From positions 1-64,000 of the forward strand of contig NZ_AOIU01000033.1 of the NCBI RefSeq assembly GCF_000337455.1: a DNA stretch of 64,000 bases, written 5' to 3'. This document shows, one piece after another, positions 1 through 8,766 of this stretch. A model generated the notes under the pieces. It was not told where the DNA came from. It was given only the letters and a program-made list of their open reading frames with translations, and made no database searches. The translations under genes and the position numbers were made by a program. Every line of letters starts with the position of its first letter. Within the stretch, counting starts at the first letter, position 1. The DNA is from Halosimplex carlsbadense 2-9-1 (GTDB lineage Archaea > Halobacteriota > Halobacteria > Halobacteriales > Haloarculaceae).

Positions 1-1
1 C

Positions 2-637
2 AACGAACGGGGGTTCGTCGAGGATATCACGCTTCGGTACACCAAGATATTCACCCTCGACAACACGTTCATCGTCATCCCGAACGGGACGATGCGCGAG
101 CGCGACGTGGTCAACTACTCCGCCGAGGACACTCGGACGCGACAGTCGCTGGACATCCTGATCACCTACGAGAGCGACGTGGCCCGCGCCCGGCAGCTCG
201 CCGAGGACGCTGCGCGCGACGTGGACGGCGTCGTGAGCGGCGGGCCGGCGATCCGCGTCGGCGCCGCGCGCTACCCGGCGGGGCCGACCTGCTACATCGA
301 CGCGTTCGGCGATCACGGTATCAACCTCCGGCTGCGCTACTGGGTCGAGGAACCGTACTGGCTACTGCGTATCCGGTCGAATATCCAGAGCACGTTCGAC
401 GAGGCCATCGCCGACGAGGACGTGACGATCGCCTACCCCCACCAGCACCACGTCTTCGACGAAACCAGCGGCGAGATGCAGGTCGGTGTCTCCGACCGCG
501 CGTCCCCCGAGCGACCGCCGGGTGACCGCCCGCGGCGTCCGGATCGCGACCCGTCCGATACGCGCGGATCGGTCGACCCGACGGACCGACCGAACGACCC
601 GTTCGGCGGCGACGGGGACGGAACCGAGCGGTCCTGA
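2..637 (+). CDS. MscS-family mechanosensitive channel, C-terminal part
   Basis: The frame is open from the left edge, so the gene starts outside the window; the ATG at 92 is internal. The first visible residues (FVEDITLRYTKIFTLDNTF followed by VIPNG) are the beta-domain of the MscS family that lines the cytoplasmic vestibule, ending with the conserved Pro-Asn before the next strand. The C-terminal domain continues to about residue 165 of the visible part and is followed by an Arg/Pro/Asp-rich tail of roughly 45 residues that looks disordered. The pore helices are not in view. Family known role: release of osmolytes on hypo-osmotic shock. A second complete MscS gene lies at 60976-62139 on the other strand. 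Confidence 0.85.
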   Translation, partial: NERGFVEDITLRYTKIFTLDNTFIVIPNGTMRERDVVNYSAEDTRTRQSLDILITYESDVARARQLAEDAARDVDGVVSGGPAIRVGAARYPAGPTCYIDAFGDHGINLRLRYWVEEPYWLLRIRSNIQSTFDEAIADEDVTIAYPHQHHVFDETSGEMQVGVSDRASPERPPGDRPRRPDRDPSDTRGSVDPTDRPNDPFGGDGDGTERS

Positions 638-658
638 GAAGAGCGTCGCGGGCGCCGG

Positions 659-1060
659 TCAGTGTTCGGCGGTGACCACGTCGCAGTCGAGTTCCTCGCG
701 CAGAAACGTCTCGATGTCGGGGTCGTCGACCAGTCGCCGGATCATCCGGCGCCAGCGGCCGGCCTGTTTCTTGCCGATGACGACGATGTCGGCGTTCTCG
801 GCCACGATCTCGTCGAGCAGCGTCTCCTCGACGAGCAGTCCCTGTCGGACGACGTAGCGGGTGTCGGACAGTCGACCGAACTCGCGCTCGACCGCGTCTT
901 TCAGGTCGCGACGGCTGGGCTGGTGGTTGTCCTGGTACTGATTGACGTGGATCACGGTGAGCTGGCCGCCGCGCTCCTCGACGATCTCGATAGCCCGGGC
1001 GAGCGTCGCCCTGGAGTGTTCCGAGAGCGGGTAGCGGACCGGGACGACGACCTGCGTCAT
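659..1060 (-). CDS. UspA-like universal stress protein
   Basis: A 133-residue protein, the usual size of a single Usp domain. It opens with the first beta strand (TQVVVPVRYP) and a following amphipathic helix, then a second strand (QLTVIHV). Near the end it has ADIVVIGKKQAGR, the position of the nucleotide-binding loop, although the classical Gly-x2-Gly-x9-Gly-Ser pattern is only partly recognisable, so ATP binding is uncertain. I chose the ATG at 1060 rather than the longer frame from 1141, because the extra 27 residues are Arg/Gly-rich and unlike a Usp N-terminus. It faces the MscS gene convergently with a 21-base gap. Confidence 0.75.
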   Translation of the reverse strand: MTQVVVPVRYPLSEHSRATLARAIEIVEERGGQLTVIHVNQYQDNHQPSRRDLKDAVEREFGRLSDTRYVVRQGLLVEETLLDEIVAENADIVVIGKKQAGRWRRMIRRLVDDPDIETFLREELDCDVVTAEH

Positions 1061-1144
1061 CGCCCGAGGGTTCTCGGCCCCACGGCCTGAAGCTTTCCAT
1101 TGGGCTCGCCGGCCCGGCCCCCCGGGCTGGCGCGGTGCCACCGC

Positions 1145-2500
1145 TCACTCCGCGGCGACCGCGTCGGGGATCCGCCCCTCCAATCGCGCGTCGATCCCGC
1201 TCTCGCGGGCGTACTCGACGACGACCTCGTACTGGAGCGCGTAGCGCTCGACGGCGTGAGCCTCCGTCAGCGTCGGAAACTCCAGGTCGGTGACCAGGAG
1301 GTAGTTCGGGACCGCCAACGTGTAGCGCTCGTCGCTCGCGACCGGTCGCCCGCCGACGTACGGTTCGTAGCCGCCGTTCTCGGCGGCGACGCGCATGCCG
1401 CTGACGTGGCCGTACCAGTAGTCGGCCAGCCCGTCGACGGCGCGGCCGTCCGCCTCGGCGACGACCGACCGGAGCTCCCGCCCGGTGACCGAGGCGACGA
1501 CGACCGGCTCCTCGAACGGACTGACGCTCACCAGGTCGCCGACGGTCACGTCGCCCGAGAGGGGCGGCCCCTCCCGGATCCCGCCACCGTTCTGGAGCGC
1601 CGCGTCGGCGCCGGTCTTCCAGTGGTAGGCGTCGGCGACGAAGTTACCCAGCCGCCACTCGCCGCCGAGCCGGCGCTCGCGGTCCCGCGATATCGGCTCC
1701 TCGACGTGCGCGACCACCTCGTCGAGGTCGTTGTCGGCGATCCGCTCTCGGAGCGCGGCCGCGACGGTGGGGTCGGGCTCGGCCGTCGCGGTGTCGTGGC
1801 AGGTCACCGCCCCGGTGTCGAGGTCGACCTCGTAGACGTACGCCCCTGTCGCGCCCGGCCGGGTGAACGGCGTGCCGTCGACGGCGGTCGCGTGCTGGTG
1901 ATGGGAGTGACCCGCGAGGACGGCGTCAACCCCCGTGTTCGCGGCGATCGCGCGGGCGTCGTCGTCGTTCGTGTGGGCGAGCGCGACCACGTGTTCGGCG
2001 CCCGAATCGCGGAGCCGGGGTTCCGTCCGGGCCACCGCGTCGACCGGGTCCGAGAACGCCAGCGGGCCGGTGCCGGGCGTCATCTCGGTGGTCGCCGGGT
2101 CGAGGACGCCGACGACGCCGACCGTCGCGTCGGCCAGGTCGACGACGGCGCCCGGGTCGATCCCCGCCTCGGCGCCGAAGCGCTCGCCGTCGAGAGCGAC
2201 GTTCGCGAGCGTCCACTGCTGCGGGGAGTCGGCGACCACGCCCCGCAGCGCGTCGAAGCCGTGGTCGAAGTCGTGGTTCCCGGCGGTCTCGACGTGGGGT
2301 TCGACCGCTTCGAAGAAGTCCAGCGACTGGCGACCGTCGGTGACCAGCGAGAGGACGCCCGGCCCCGTGTTGTCGCCCGAACCCGCGACGAGCGCGTCGG
2401 GGCCGCGCCGGTCGGCGAGCAGGCCGGCGACGCGGGCGACCCGTTCGGGCGTGTCGTAGGCGTTCTCGACGTCGGAGTAGTGGAGGAGGCGGGGCGACAT
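1145..2500 (-). CDS. 5'-nucleotidase / UshA-like metallophosphoesterase
   Basis: A 451-residue protein with the two-domain layout of bacterial and archaeal 5'-nucleotidases. The N-terminal calcineurin-like domain shows SGDN, AGNHDFDHG, ALAHTNDD and GHSHHQH, the metal-ligand motifs in the expected order. The first metal motif reads SDVEN where most relatives have Asp-x-His, so a usual His ligand appears to be Glu. The C-terminal domain has NGGGIREG, the substrate-binding signature that stacks on the nucleobase in this family. No signal peptide is visible, suggesting a cytoplasmic enzyme. The start at 2500 is chosen because family similarity begins directly after it; upstream codons to 2605 look non-coding. 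Confidence 0.8.
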   Translation of the reverse strand: MSPRLLHYSDVENAYDTPERVARVAGLLADRRGPDALVAGSGDNTGPGVLSLVTDGRQSLDFFEAVEPHVETAGNHDFDHGFDALRGVVADSPQQWTLANVALDGERFGAEAGIDPGAVVDLADATVGVVGVLDPATTEMTPGTGPLAFSDPVDAVARTEPRLRDSGAEHVVALAHTNDDDARAIAANTGVDAVLAGHSHHQHATAVDGTPFTRPGATGAYVYEVDLDTGAVTCHDTATAEPDPTVAAALRERIADNDLDEVVAHVEEPISRDRERRLGGEWRLGNFVADAYHWKTGADAALQNGGGIREGPPLSGDVTVGDLVSVSPFEEPVVVASVTGRELRSVVAEADGRAVDGLADYWYGHVSGMRVAAENGGYEPYVGGRPVASDERYTLAVPNYLLVTDLEFPTLTEAHAVERYALQYEVVVEYARESGIDARLEGRIPDAVAAE

Positions 2501-2645
2501 CCGTCGGATCGTTGTCTCCGCGGGTGATATCGTCTTCGGTGGTGAGAGATCGGCTCGCGCGGCGGAGTCAGACGGCGAGGGACCGACGCGCGTCGATCCT
2601 GCCACGGACGGAAGGATTTTGGGCGACGTGGTCCTCTCACCTCAC

Positions 2646-2885
2646 ATGGAGACGAAGACCGGTCCCGACGAGGAGACGCTGTACGTCGACACCGAAGACG
2701 CCGAGCGCGGGGCGGAGGGCCCCTTCTTCGTCGTCTACCGGACGCCCGACCGCGAGCGCCGCTGGGGCTACTTCTGCGGCAACTGCGACTCCTTCCGCAC
2801 CGCGATGGACTCGATGGGACGGATCAAATGCAACGACTGCGGCAACCTCAAGAAACCCGACGAGTGGGACGCCGCCCACGAGTGA
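2646..2885 (+). CDS. Small haloarchaeal zinc-ribbon protein (DUF5816-like)
   Basis: A 79-residue protein with two Cys pairs, FCGNCD and KCNDCG, spaced about 22 residues apart, which would make a zinc ribbon. The middle reads VVYRTPDRERRWGYFC, followed by a short helix and a NLKKPDEWDA ending. I recognise this as a small conserved haloarchaeal family resembling DUF5816; its function is unknown. The ATG at 2646 is preferred over the one at 2619 because the extra nine residues overlap the probable promoter. It diverges from the 5'-nucleotidase gene. Confidence 0.65.
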   Translation: METKTGPDEETLYVDTEDAERGAEGPFFVVYRTPDRERRWGYFCGNCDSFRTAMDSMGRIKCNDCGNLKKPDEWDAAHE

Positions 2886-3003
2886 CCGGCCGGCCCTCGC
2901 CGTCGGATCGTTCCCCTATCTGAGGGGTCGCCGATCCCGAATAATGGGTCGCTACCCGCTGATGCGGCGCGCTTGCGCACCGGGCGACCGTGAACCGTAG
3001 GAA

Positions 3004-3013
3004 CATTTATACC
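3004..3013 (+). promoter_or_regulatory. TATA-like box for the gene at 3038
   Basis: A CATTTATACC stretch about 25-33 bases before the ATG at 3038. This spacing fits a leaderless haloarchaeal promoter. Confidence 0.5.
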
Positions 3014-3037
3014 GTATCCCGCGGTATCGATACACGA

Positions 3038-3346
3038 ATGAGGGCTGTTACCAAGCACCTCGACGAGAAGGCCCGGTCGATCTTCGCAGACCTCGGATAC
3101 ACGGTGACCGACAGCGGCGGCGAGTACCTGGCCGAGCGCAAGTGGCGGAGCGTCCACGTCACACCGGCCGAGGAGTTCGACGAGACGCCCGAATCGGGCG
3201 AATACCGGTGTTTCGTCGCCTGGTCGGAGGACGTACCGGACCTGGAACGCCGTCTGGAGGCGGCCGACCCCGAGTACGAGTGGGCGATCATGGGCGTCGA
3301 CGAGGACGGCGACTACGAGGTCGCCTGCCATCGCAACGCGGCCTGA
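3038..3346 (+). CDS. Hypothetical acidic haloarchaeal protein
   Basis: A 102-residue soluble acidic protein. It has alternating strands and helices: an N-terminal helix (DEKARSIFADLGY), a strand region with KWRSVHVTP, a strand with YRCFVAW, and a final YEWAIMGVDEDGDYEVAC segment. I do not recognise a named domain. The ATG at 3038 is supported by the TATA-like box 25-33 bases upstream; the longer frame from 2990 would place that box inside the gene. It is single-gene, with a two-gene membrane operon following 80 bases later. Confidence 0.6.
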   Translation: MRAVTKHLDEKARSIFADLGYTVTDSGGEYLAERKWRSVHVTPAEEFDETPESGEYRCFVAWSEDVPDLERRLEAADPEYEWAIMGVDEDGDYEVACHRNAA

Positions 3347-3428
3347 GCGGTCGCGGGTTTCTCCGTTCGGATCACGGCCGGACAGTCGGTAGCGTTTCAT
3401 TGGTGGAGTCGAATCTGTGAGGGTATAG

Positions 3429-4067
3429 ATGGCACAGAGGGACCTCGGTGAACTGCTGACGGACACGCGGCTCAACGCCGCCATCGGCTGGGTACTCGTC
3501 GGCGTTTTCGGCCTCGTGACTGTCGAGAGCCTGCTGGACGGCGACCTACTGTGGGCGGCCTTCGCCGTGACCGTCGGTACCGTCGTCGCGCTGCCGGCGC
3601 TGGTGCGGGGCAACGTGCGGACGATGGCGCCCGCGGAAGTCGTCCTGCTCGCCGGCCTGCCGGTCGTCGCCCGCGCGCTCGTGACCGTCCGGATGACCAG
3701 TACTATCGCAGTGTACCTCTCGATCGCCGCCTTCGCACTGCTGGTGGCGGTGAACCTCCACCTGTTCACCTCCATCGAAATGAGCGTCGGCTTCGCCGTC
3801 CTGTTCGTCGTCGTCACGACGCTGGCGGCGGCGGGCCTGTGGGCGCTCGCCCGCTGGGGGTCAGATGTCCACCTCGGGACGGCGCTGCTGCTCGATCCCG
3901 GTCCCGACGGACTGCTTACTGACCTCGACAAGGAACAGATCGAACACGAACTGATGGTCGAGTTCGTCGCCTCGGGCATCGCCGGGCTCGTCGCCGGCCT
4001 CGTCTTCCAGGTGTACGTTCGGCGGCGGGCGACCGTCTCCGAGCGGGTCGAGGGAGGTATCGTATGA
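3429..4067 (+). CDS. Multi-pass membrane protein, first of a pair
   Basis: A 212-residue hydrophobic protein with about six predicted membrane segments: residues 18-35, 40-58, 67-85, 90-108, 112-132 and 178-196. A soluble loop sits around residues 140-175 (LLLDPGPDGLLTDLDKEQIEHE). No known catalytic motif is visible. Its stop overlaps the start of the next membrane gene by four bases, so the two are very likely cotranscribed and may form a complex. I cannot assign a function. Confidence 0.65.
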   Translation: MAQRDLGELLTDTRLNAAIGWVLVGVFGLVTVESLLDGDLLWAAFAVTVGTVVALPALVRGNVRTMAPAEVVLLAGLPVVARALVTVRMTSTIAVYLSIAAFALLVAVNLHLFTSIEMSVGFAVLFVVVTTLAAAGLWALARWGSDVHLGTALLLDPGPDGLLTDLDKEQIEHELMVEFVASGIAGLVAGLVFQVYVRRRATVSERVEGGIV

Positions 4068-4720
4068 GGATCCGCGACCGTCTCGGCATCACCGCGCGCC
4101 GCCAACGCCAGTTGACCTGGCTGATGGAGCTCGTGATGTTCGGAATCTTCCTCCTCGGCGTCTGGAAGGTGAACGTCAAGATCATCGCCAACGCGGGCGT
4201 CGCGCTGCTCATCGCGCAGCTCGTCCCCGCGCTCGAACGCGACTACGGCGTCCCGCTCGACGCGGGGCTGACGCTGTGGATCACCAGCGCCGTGTTCCTC
4301 CACGCCTTCGGGACGATCGGCATTCCCGGTGGAGAGAGCTTCTACCAGAGCGTCTGGTGGTGGGACCACATGACCCACGCGCTGTCGTCGTCCGTGATCG
4401 CGGGCGTCGGCTACGCGACCGTCCGCGCGCTCGACGAACACTCCGACCAGATCAGCCTGCCGCCGCGGTTCGTCTTCGTCTTCATCCTCCTGTTCGTCCT
4501 CGCCTACGGCGTCTTCTGGGAGATCCTCGAGTTTACCATCGGTCAGGTCGCCGCGCTGCTCGGCACCGACTCCGTGCTCACCCAGTACGGCCTCGAGGAC
4601 TCGCTGTGGGACCTCATCTACAACACCCTCGGCGCCGTCGTCGTCGCGACGTGGGGGACCGCCCACCTCAACGGCATCTCCAAGTACATCGAAGAGCGGT
4701 TCGAACAGCGGGCCGCCTGA
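4064..4720 (+). CDS. Multi-pass membrane protein (YjdF/DUF2238-like)
   Basis: A 218-residue protein with five or six membrane segments. Between segments it has WWWDHMTHALSSSVIAG and GVFWEILEF; the Asp-His-x2-His and Trp-Glu pattern inside hydrophobic context resembles the DUF2238/YjdF family of predicted inner-membrane proteins. The substrate is unknown. It overlaps the previous membrane gene by four bases (ATGA). The short C-terminal tail is cytoplasmic and charged. Confidence 0.65.
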   Translation: MRIRDRLGITARRQRQLTWLMELVMFGIFLLGVWKVNVKIIANAGVALLIAQLVPALERDYGVPLDAGLTLWITSAVFLHAFGTIGIPGGESFYQSVWWWDHMTHALSSSVIAGVGYATVRALDEHSDQISLPPRFVFVFILLFVLAYGVFWEILEFTIGQVAALLGTDSVLTQYGLEDSLWDLIYNTLGAVVVATWGTAHLNGISKYIEERFEQRAA

Positions 4721-4870
4721 CCCTCCACTCAGTGACGGCCCGCCGGTCGCTCGCCGATCGCTTGCGGGGCTGACTGCTCGGTAGTGACCGGTTATCCTTC
4801 GGGAGCCGGTCGCTCCACCCCGTCACTCGGCCGGTTCTTTTGTACTCGGCGTCCGTAGACCTGGCTCGCG

Positions 4871-5071
4871 ATGGTATTCAAGAAGATAACGCTGATCGGG
4901 ACCAGTACCGAGAGCTTCGACCACGCCGTCGACGACGCCGTCGACCGTGCGGAGGACACCCTGCAGAACGTCAAGTGGGTGGAAGTCGAGGAGATGGGCG
5001 TCGAGGTCGCCAGCGTCGAGGGCCGGGAGTACCAGGCGGAAGTCGAGGTGGCGTTCGAACTCGAAGACTAG
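4871..5071 (+). CDS. Dodecin (flavin-binding protein)
   Basis: A 66-residue protein matching the dodecin family in length and layout: [19 protein letters not shown], a single helix, then a three-stranded sheet containing [14 protein letters not shown] and the ending [13 protein letters not shown]. Dodecins form hollow dodecamers that bind riboflavin or FMN; the haloarchaeal form stores riboflavin with a conserved Trp stacking on the isoalloxazine ring, and that Trp is present in NVKWVEVEE. The gene is convergent with the HesB gene and the two stop codons overlap. Confidence 0.92.
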   Translation: MVFKKITLIGTSTESFDHAVDDAVDRAEDTLQNVKWVEVEEMGVEVASVEGREYQAEVEVAFELED

Positions 5072-5439
5072 GTCCGGAAACTCTCGCCGCAGCCACATTC
5101 GCTGACGACGTTGGGGTTCTCGACGTGGAACCCCTCGCCCTGTAGCCCGCCCTCGAAGTCGAGCACCGACCCCTCGACGTAGTCGATGCTCGCCGGGTCG
5201 ACGAACACACGCAGCCCGTGGTGTTCGTGGACGGTATCGTCCTCGTCGGGCTCGAACTCGAAGCGCATCCCGTAGGACAACCCCGCACAGCCGCCCTGCT
5301 GGACGAACAGTCGCAGCCCCGACACGTCGGTGTCCATGTCCTCGTCGTCCAGTAGCGAGACGGCCTCCTCGGCGGCCGCCTCCGTGACCTCGATGTCCTC
5401 TCCGCCCGGGGCGGGGTCGGCCTCCGTCGTGGAACTCAT
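5068..5439 (-). CDS. HesB/IscA/ErpA-type iron-sulfur cluster assembly protein
   Basis: A 123-residue A-type scaffold/carrier protein. The three conserved Cys of the family are present: GGCAG in the middle and SECGCGES near the C-terminus. The helix before them ([12 protein letters not shown]) and the strand pattern GLRLFVQQ fit the fold. It hands Fe-S clusters to apoproteins in the cytoplasm. The ATG at 5439 is chosen because the N-terminal extension to 5520 looks like upstream sequence. Its stop codon overlaps that of dodecin on the opposite strand. Confidence 0.88.
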   Translation of the reverse strand: MSSTTEADPAPGGEDIEVTEAAAEEAVSLLDDEDMDTDVSGLRLFVQQGGCAGLSYGMRFEFEPDEDDTVHEHHGLRVFVDPASIDYVEGSVLDFEGGLQGEGFHVENPNVVSECGCGESFRT

Positions 5440-5530
5440 ACCCGTGAGTTCCGTCCCGAACGTGTTAACCCTGACGGCGGGCGAACCACGGTCGGCGCTC
5501 TCCGCCGAGACCGCTCTCACGTCCGCCCCG

Positions 5531-6034
5531 CTACAGCCGCTTCTGGAAGACGTACTCGGCCGCCCTGGTGCCTTTGAAATCCGTCTCCTGTTCGTCGACC
5601 TGCTCGAAGCCGACGGCCTCGTAGAAGGCGACGGCCCGGTCGTTGTCGGCCAACACTTCCGCCTCGTAGGCGGTCACGTCCCGATCGTACAGCGCCTGTT
5701 CGACCTCGGCGAGGAGGTTCCGCGCGATCCCTTCGCGCCAGTGCTCGGGGTCGACGTAGAGCCGGTACACCTGGTGGACCCGCCGGGGCGGGTGCGGGCC
5801 GGCGTGGACGTAGCCGACGACCTCGCCGTCGACGGCGGCGACGAAGAAGTCCTGGGCCTCGTGTTCGACGCCGGCCTCGATGGCGTCGTCCCCGTACCAC
5901 TCGTCGAGCATCGCCTCGACGGTATCCTCGCCCAGAATGTCGTCGTAGGCCGCGTGCCACGCGTCGTCGGCGACCCGCTGAATGGCGGCCACGTCGCCGA
6001 CGTTCGCCGGCCGATAGCGCACGTCCTCTGTCAT
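5531..6034 (-). CDS. GNAT-family N-acetyltransferase
   Basis: A 167-residue protein with the GNAT fold in order: N-terminal strand and helix (YRPANVGDVAAIQRVADDAWH), central strand (FFVAAVDGEVVGYVHAGP), the acetyl-CoA-binding motif A (LYVDPEHWREGIARNLL), and motif B near the C-terminus (NDRAVAFYEAVGFE). Motif A is a mild variant of the Arg/Gln-x2-Gly-x-Gly/Ala consensus (WREGIA). The acceptor substrate cannot be read from sequence. It is separated from the HesB gene by about 90 bases and from hisD by about 80. Confidence 0.85.
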   Translation of the reverse strand: MTEDVRYRPANVGDVAAIQRVADDAWHAAYDDILGEDTVEAMLDEWYGDDAIEAGVEHEAQDFFVAAVDGEVVGYVHAGPHPPRRVHQVYRLYVDPEHWREGIARNLLAEVEQALYDRDVTAYEAEVLADNDRAVAFYEAVGFEQVDEQETDFKGTRAAEYVFQKRL

Positions 6035-6115
6035 GCACGACCGAACGGCGCTATCGCAGAAAGACCTGACGACCCGCGTCGCCGCCGCGACTCCGACCGC
6101 TCGGGTGGGACGGGG

Positions 6116-7432
6116 CTACTCCCCGGAGCGACCCGCGTCGCTTCCGTCGCTCTCGTCGGCGCCGTCGTCGAAGCGCGCGTCGACGCTGTGGGCGTGGGCC
6201 TCCAGCCCCTCGGCGTTCGCGAGCGTCGTCACCGTGTCGCGCAGGTCGCCGAGCGAGTCCTCGGAGAGGCGCTGGACGGTCGTCGACCGCAGGAAGGTGT
6301 CGACCGAGAGCCCCCCGGTCACGCGGGCCTTGCCGTTGGTCGGGAGGACGTGGTTGGTCCCCGTCGCGTAGTCGCCGGCCGCGACGGGACTGTAGGGGCC
6401 GAGGAAGGCGCTCCCGGCGCTCGGGATGCGGTCGAGCAACGCCTCGGCGTCGTCGGCCTGGATCGAGAGGTGTTCGGGGGCGTACTCCTCGGCGAACAGC
6501 ACCGCCTCGGGCATCGACCGCGCGCGGAAGACGCCGCTGGCGTCCCGCTCCAGCGCCGCGCGGACCGTCTCCTCGCGGTCGCGGCCCGCGGCGTGGTCGT
6601 CGACCGCGGCGACGACCGCCTCGGCGGTCGCTTCGTCGTCGGTGACGGCGACGACCGAACTCGTCTCGCCGTGTTCGGCCTGGGCCACGAGGTCGGCCGC
6701 GACCAGCGAGGGGTCGGCCGTCTCGTCGGCGACGACGAGCACCTCGCTCGGGCCGGCGAGGAAGTCGATCTCCACGTCGCCCCGGACTTCGGCCTTGGCG
6801 GCGGTGACCCACTGGTTGCCGGGGCCGACGACCTTCTGGACGGCGTTTATCGTCTCGGTCCCGTACGCGAGCGCGGCGACCGCCTGGGCGCCGCCGACCT
6901 GGTAGACGGCGTCGGCGCCGGCGATATCGGCCGCCGCCAGCGTCACCGGGTTCAGCTCCTCGGCCGGTGGCGTCGCGACGGCGACGTGTTCCACGCCCGC
7001 TACGACCGCCGGGATGACGCCCATCAGGACGCTCGAGGGGTAGGCGGCCGTTCCGCCGGGGGCGTAGACGCCGACGGTGTCGAGCGGCCGGAAGCGCCGG
7101 CCGAGTTCGCGGCCGTCGAACTCCTCGGTCCAGTCCTCGGGTAGCTGGCGCTCGTGGAACTCGCGGATGTTGGCCGCCGCGTCCTCGATGGCCGCGCGGA
7201 TCCCGTCGTCGATCTCCTCGACCGCACGCTCGACGCGGTCGGTCACGTCGACGTTGCCGACCTCGACGCCGTCGATCTCCCGGGAGAACTCCCGGAGCGC
7301 GGCGTCGCCCTCGGACCGCACGCGGTCGACGATGTCGCGGGCGTCGTCGCGGACGGCGTCGACCCCCGCGTCGCGGTCGAACAGCGCCGCCCGCTCGCCG
7401 GGGTCCAGCGCCTCCACTCGTCGTACGTTCAT
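6116..7432 (-). CDS. hisD: Histidinol dehydrogenase
   Basis: A 438-residue protein of the usual length for HisD, which makes the last two NAD-dependent oxidations of L-histidinol to L-histidine. Recognisable family blocks include YAPGGTAAYPSSVLM, VGPGNQWVTAAKAEV, the FLAGPSEVLV segment, the PEHLSI zinc/substrate region and the TGTNHVLPT segment. The C-terminus carries an acidic tail (DDGADESDGSD) typical of haloarchaea. The ATG at 7432 is chosen over 7558 because homology starts at NVRRVEALD. It is not adjacent to other his genes here, as is common in haloarchaea. Confidence 0.93.
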   Translation of the reverse strand: MNVRRVEALDPGERAALFDRDAGVDAVRDDARDIVDRVRSEGDAALREFSREIDGVEVGNVDVTDRVERAVEEIDDGIRAAIEDAAANIREFHERQLPEDWTEEFDGRELGRRFRPLDTVGVYAPGGTAAYPSSVLMGVIPAVVAGVEHVAVATPPAEELNPVTLAAADIAGADAVYQVGGAQAVAALAYGTETINAVQKVVGPGNQWVTAAKAEVRGDVEIDFLAGPSEVLVVADETADPSLVAADLVAQAEHGETSSVVAVTDDEATAEAVVAAVDDHAAGRDREETVRAALERDASGVFRARSMPEAVLFAEEYAPEHLSIQADDAEALLDRIPSAGSAFLGPYSPVAAGDYATGTNHVLPTNGKARVTGGLSVDTFLRSTTVQRLSEDSLGDLRDTVTTLANAEGLEAHAHSVDARFDDGADESDGSDAGRSGE

Positions 7433-7539
7433 GCCGAGTCCTTGCCGCGACTGGCCCATACGACTTGCTATCGCGGCCGACCGATGGCGCCGAAACGGGC
7501 GCCGCGAGCGGACCATCCCGGTCGAACCGCCTCGCCGTC

Positions 7540-8673
7540 TCAGCCCTGGACGTACCACCAGGCGGTGACGACGAGGATCATGAACAGCCCACCGAGGAAG
7601 AACGCGACCGCCGGGTCGGCCAGCAGGGCGTCGCCGCTCCCGGCGACCTGACGGGCGCCATCGGCCGTCCCCGCCGGGACCTGCGTGGCGGTGTCGAGCG
7701 TGACCGTCCCCGATTCCATGCCCGTCTCGGTCGGCGTCGGCGAGGGGAGGTTCGTCGCCGTGGGGGTCGGCTGGGATGTCGCCGTCGCGGTGGGCGTCGG
7801 AGCGGCCGTGGGCGACGGCGTCGCGGCCGGAGTGGGCGTCGCCGACATGGTCTCCGCGGGCGTCGGGGACGGAGTGCCAGCGGGCGTCGGCGTGGCTGAC
7901 GGGGCCTCGGTCGGGGCCGGCGTCCCCTGCGTCGCGGTCGCCGGGTCGGGCGTCGGAGTCGCGGTCGCCGCGCCCCCGTCCGTCGCCGTGTCCTCGCCGC
8001 CGAAGATACCGATGTCCCCGCCCTCGGTCGTCGTCGACGTCACCGGGTCGTCTCCCGGTTCGGTTCCGGTTCCACCGCCCGAGGCACCGGCGTCGGCGCC
8101 GTCACCGCCCGAGGCACCACCGTCACCGCCGTCCCCGCCGCCTGCGCCACCACCGTCGCCGCCGCCAGCGCCGCGGTCGCCGCCGGACTGCGACCCCGCC
8201 CCGAACGAGACCCCGAAGTCGCCGAGGTTCGCCCCGGACTCGCCGAACAGCCGCCGAACCGCGAGGCTCGCGACGGCGAGCAGGCCCACCGAACCCAGCA
8301 GGCGAGTCAGCGCGGTTTTCAGTCGCGAGCGGTCGCGTTCCTGCCCTGCGAAGAGGACGAGCGCCTCGCTGGCCGGCGCGTAGATAGTCATCTCGGTGCC
8401 CTTCTCGGAGTATCCCTCGCCGGCGGGCTGGATCAGCTCGGCCGCTTCCAGTCGCTCGACGTGGTAGTGGACGTTCTGGAGGGAGGTGCCGACCTCGTCG
8501 CGGATCTCCGGCGGCGTCTTCGGCTCCTCGTACAGCGTCGCCAGGATCTTTCGCGCGGTGTCCGACGAGAGCGCCGACAGCGCCTCCTCGGTCGCCTCGT
8601 CGTCGAGGTCGAGGACTCGCGGCTCGTCGGGCGTCCGCGTGGGCTCCGACTTGAACGGCAGCAGACGACCCAT
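7540..8673 (-). CDS. Membrane-anchored winged-helix (ArsR-like) protein with long Ser/Thr/Pro/Gly linker
   Basis: A 377-residue protein. Residues about 30-95 form a winged helix (ALSSDTARKILATLYE, TPPEIRDEVGTSLQNVHYHVERLEA), the usual haloarchaeal ArsR/HTH layout, and TIYAPASEALVLF closes the wing. A hydrophobic segment follows near residue 130 (LLGSVGLLAVASLAV). Residues about 145-345 are low-complexity Gly/Asp/Ala and then Thr/Pro/Ala, and a final membrane segment is at 355-373. The family is known in haloarchaea as predicted membrane-bound transcription regulators; the extracytoplasmic linker is probably glycosylated. The target genes are not evident. Confidence 0.75.
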   Translation of the reverse strand: MGRLLPFKSEPTRTPDEPRVLDLDDEATEEALSALSSDTARKILATLYEEPKTPPEIRDEVGTSLQNVHYHVERLEAAELIQPAGEGYSEKGTEMTIYAPASEALVLFAGQERDRSRLKTALTRLLGSVGLLAVASLAVRRLFGESGANLGDFGVSFGAGSQSGGDRGAGGGDGGGAGGGDGGDGGASGGDGADAGASGGGTGTEPGDDPVTSTTTEGGDIGIFGGEDTATDGGAATATPTPDPATATQGTPAPTEAPSATPTPAGTPSPTPAETMSATPTPAATPSPTAAPTPTATATSQPTPTATNLPSPTPTETGMESGTVTLDTATQVPAGTADGARQVAGSGDALLADPAVAFFLGGLFMILVVTAWWYVQG

Positions 8674-8766
8674 TGGTCTAGCACAGATGGCCGACCATAA
8701 TGGGCTTTCGCAAAAGACAAAAACTCGTTTGAAGCTCGGAACGCGCGCACAAGCGCCCAGCGTCCG

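Noticed and set aside
1100-2527. 475-codon plus-strand frame over the 5'-nucleotidase gene
   Set aside because: Pure shadow of the recognised minus-strand gene; repetitive Arg/Val/Asp composition.
2768-4666. 632-codon minus-strand frame over the two membrane genes
   Set aside because: Covers three recognised plus-strand genes and has no domain; composition typical of antisense.
5330-7144. 604-codon plus-strand frame antisense to the HesB, GNAT and hisD genes
   Set aside because: High GC leaves long antisense frames open; the product has no domain and is Val/Arg/Gly-rich, while the minus-strand genes are clear.
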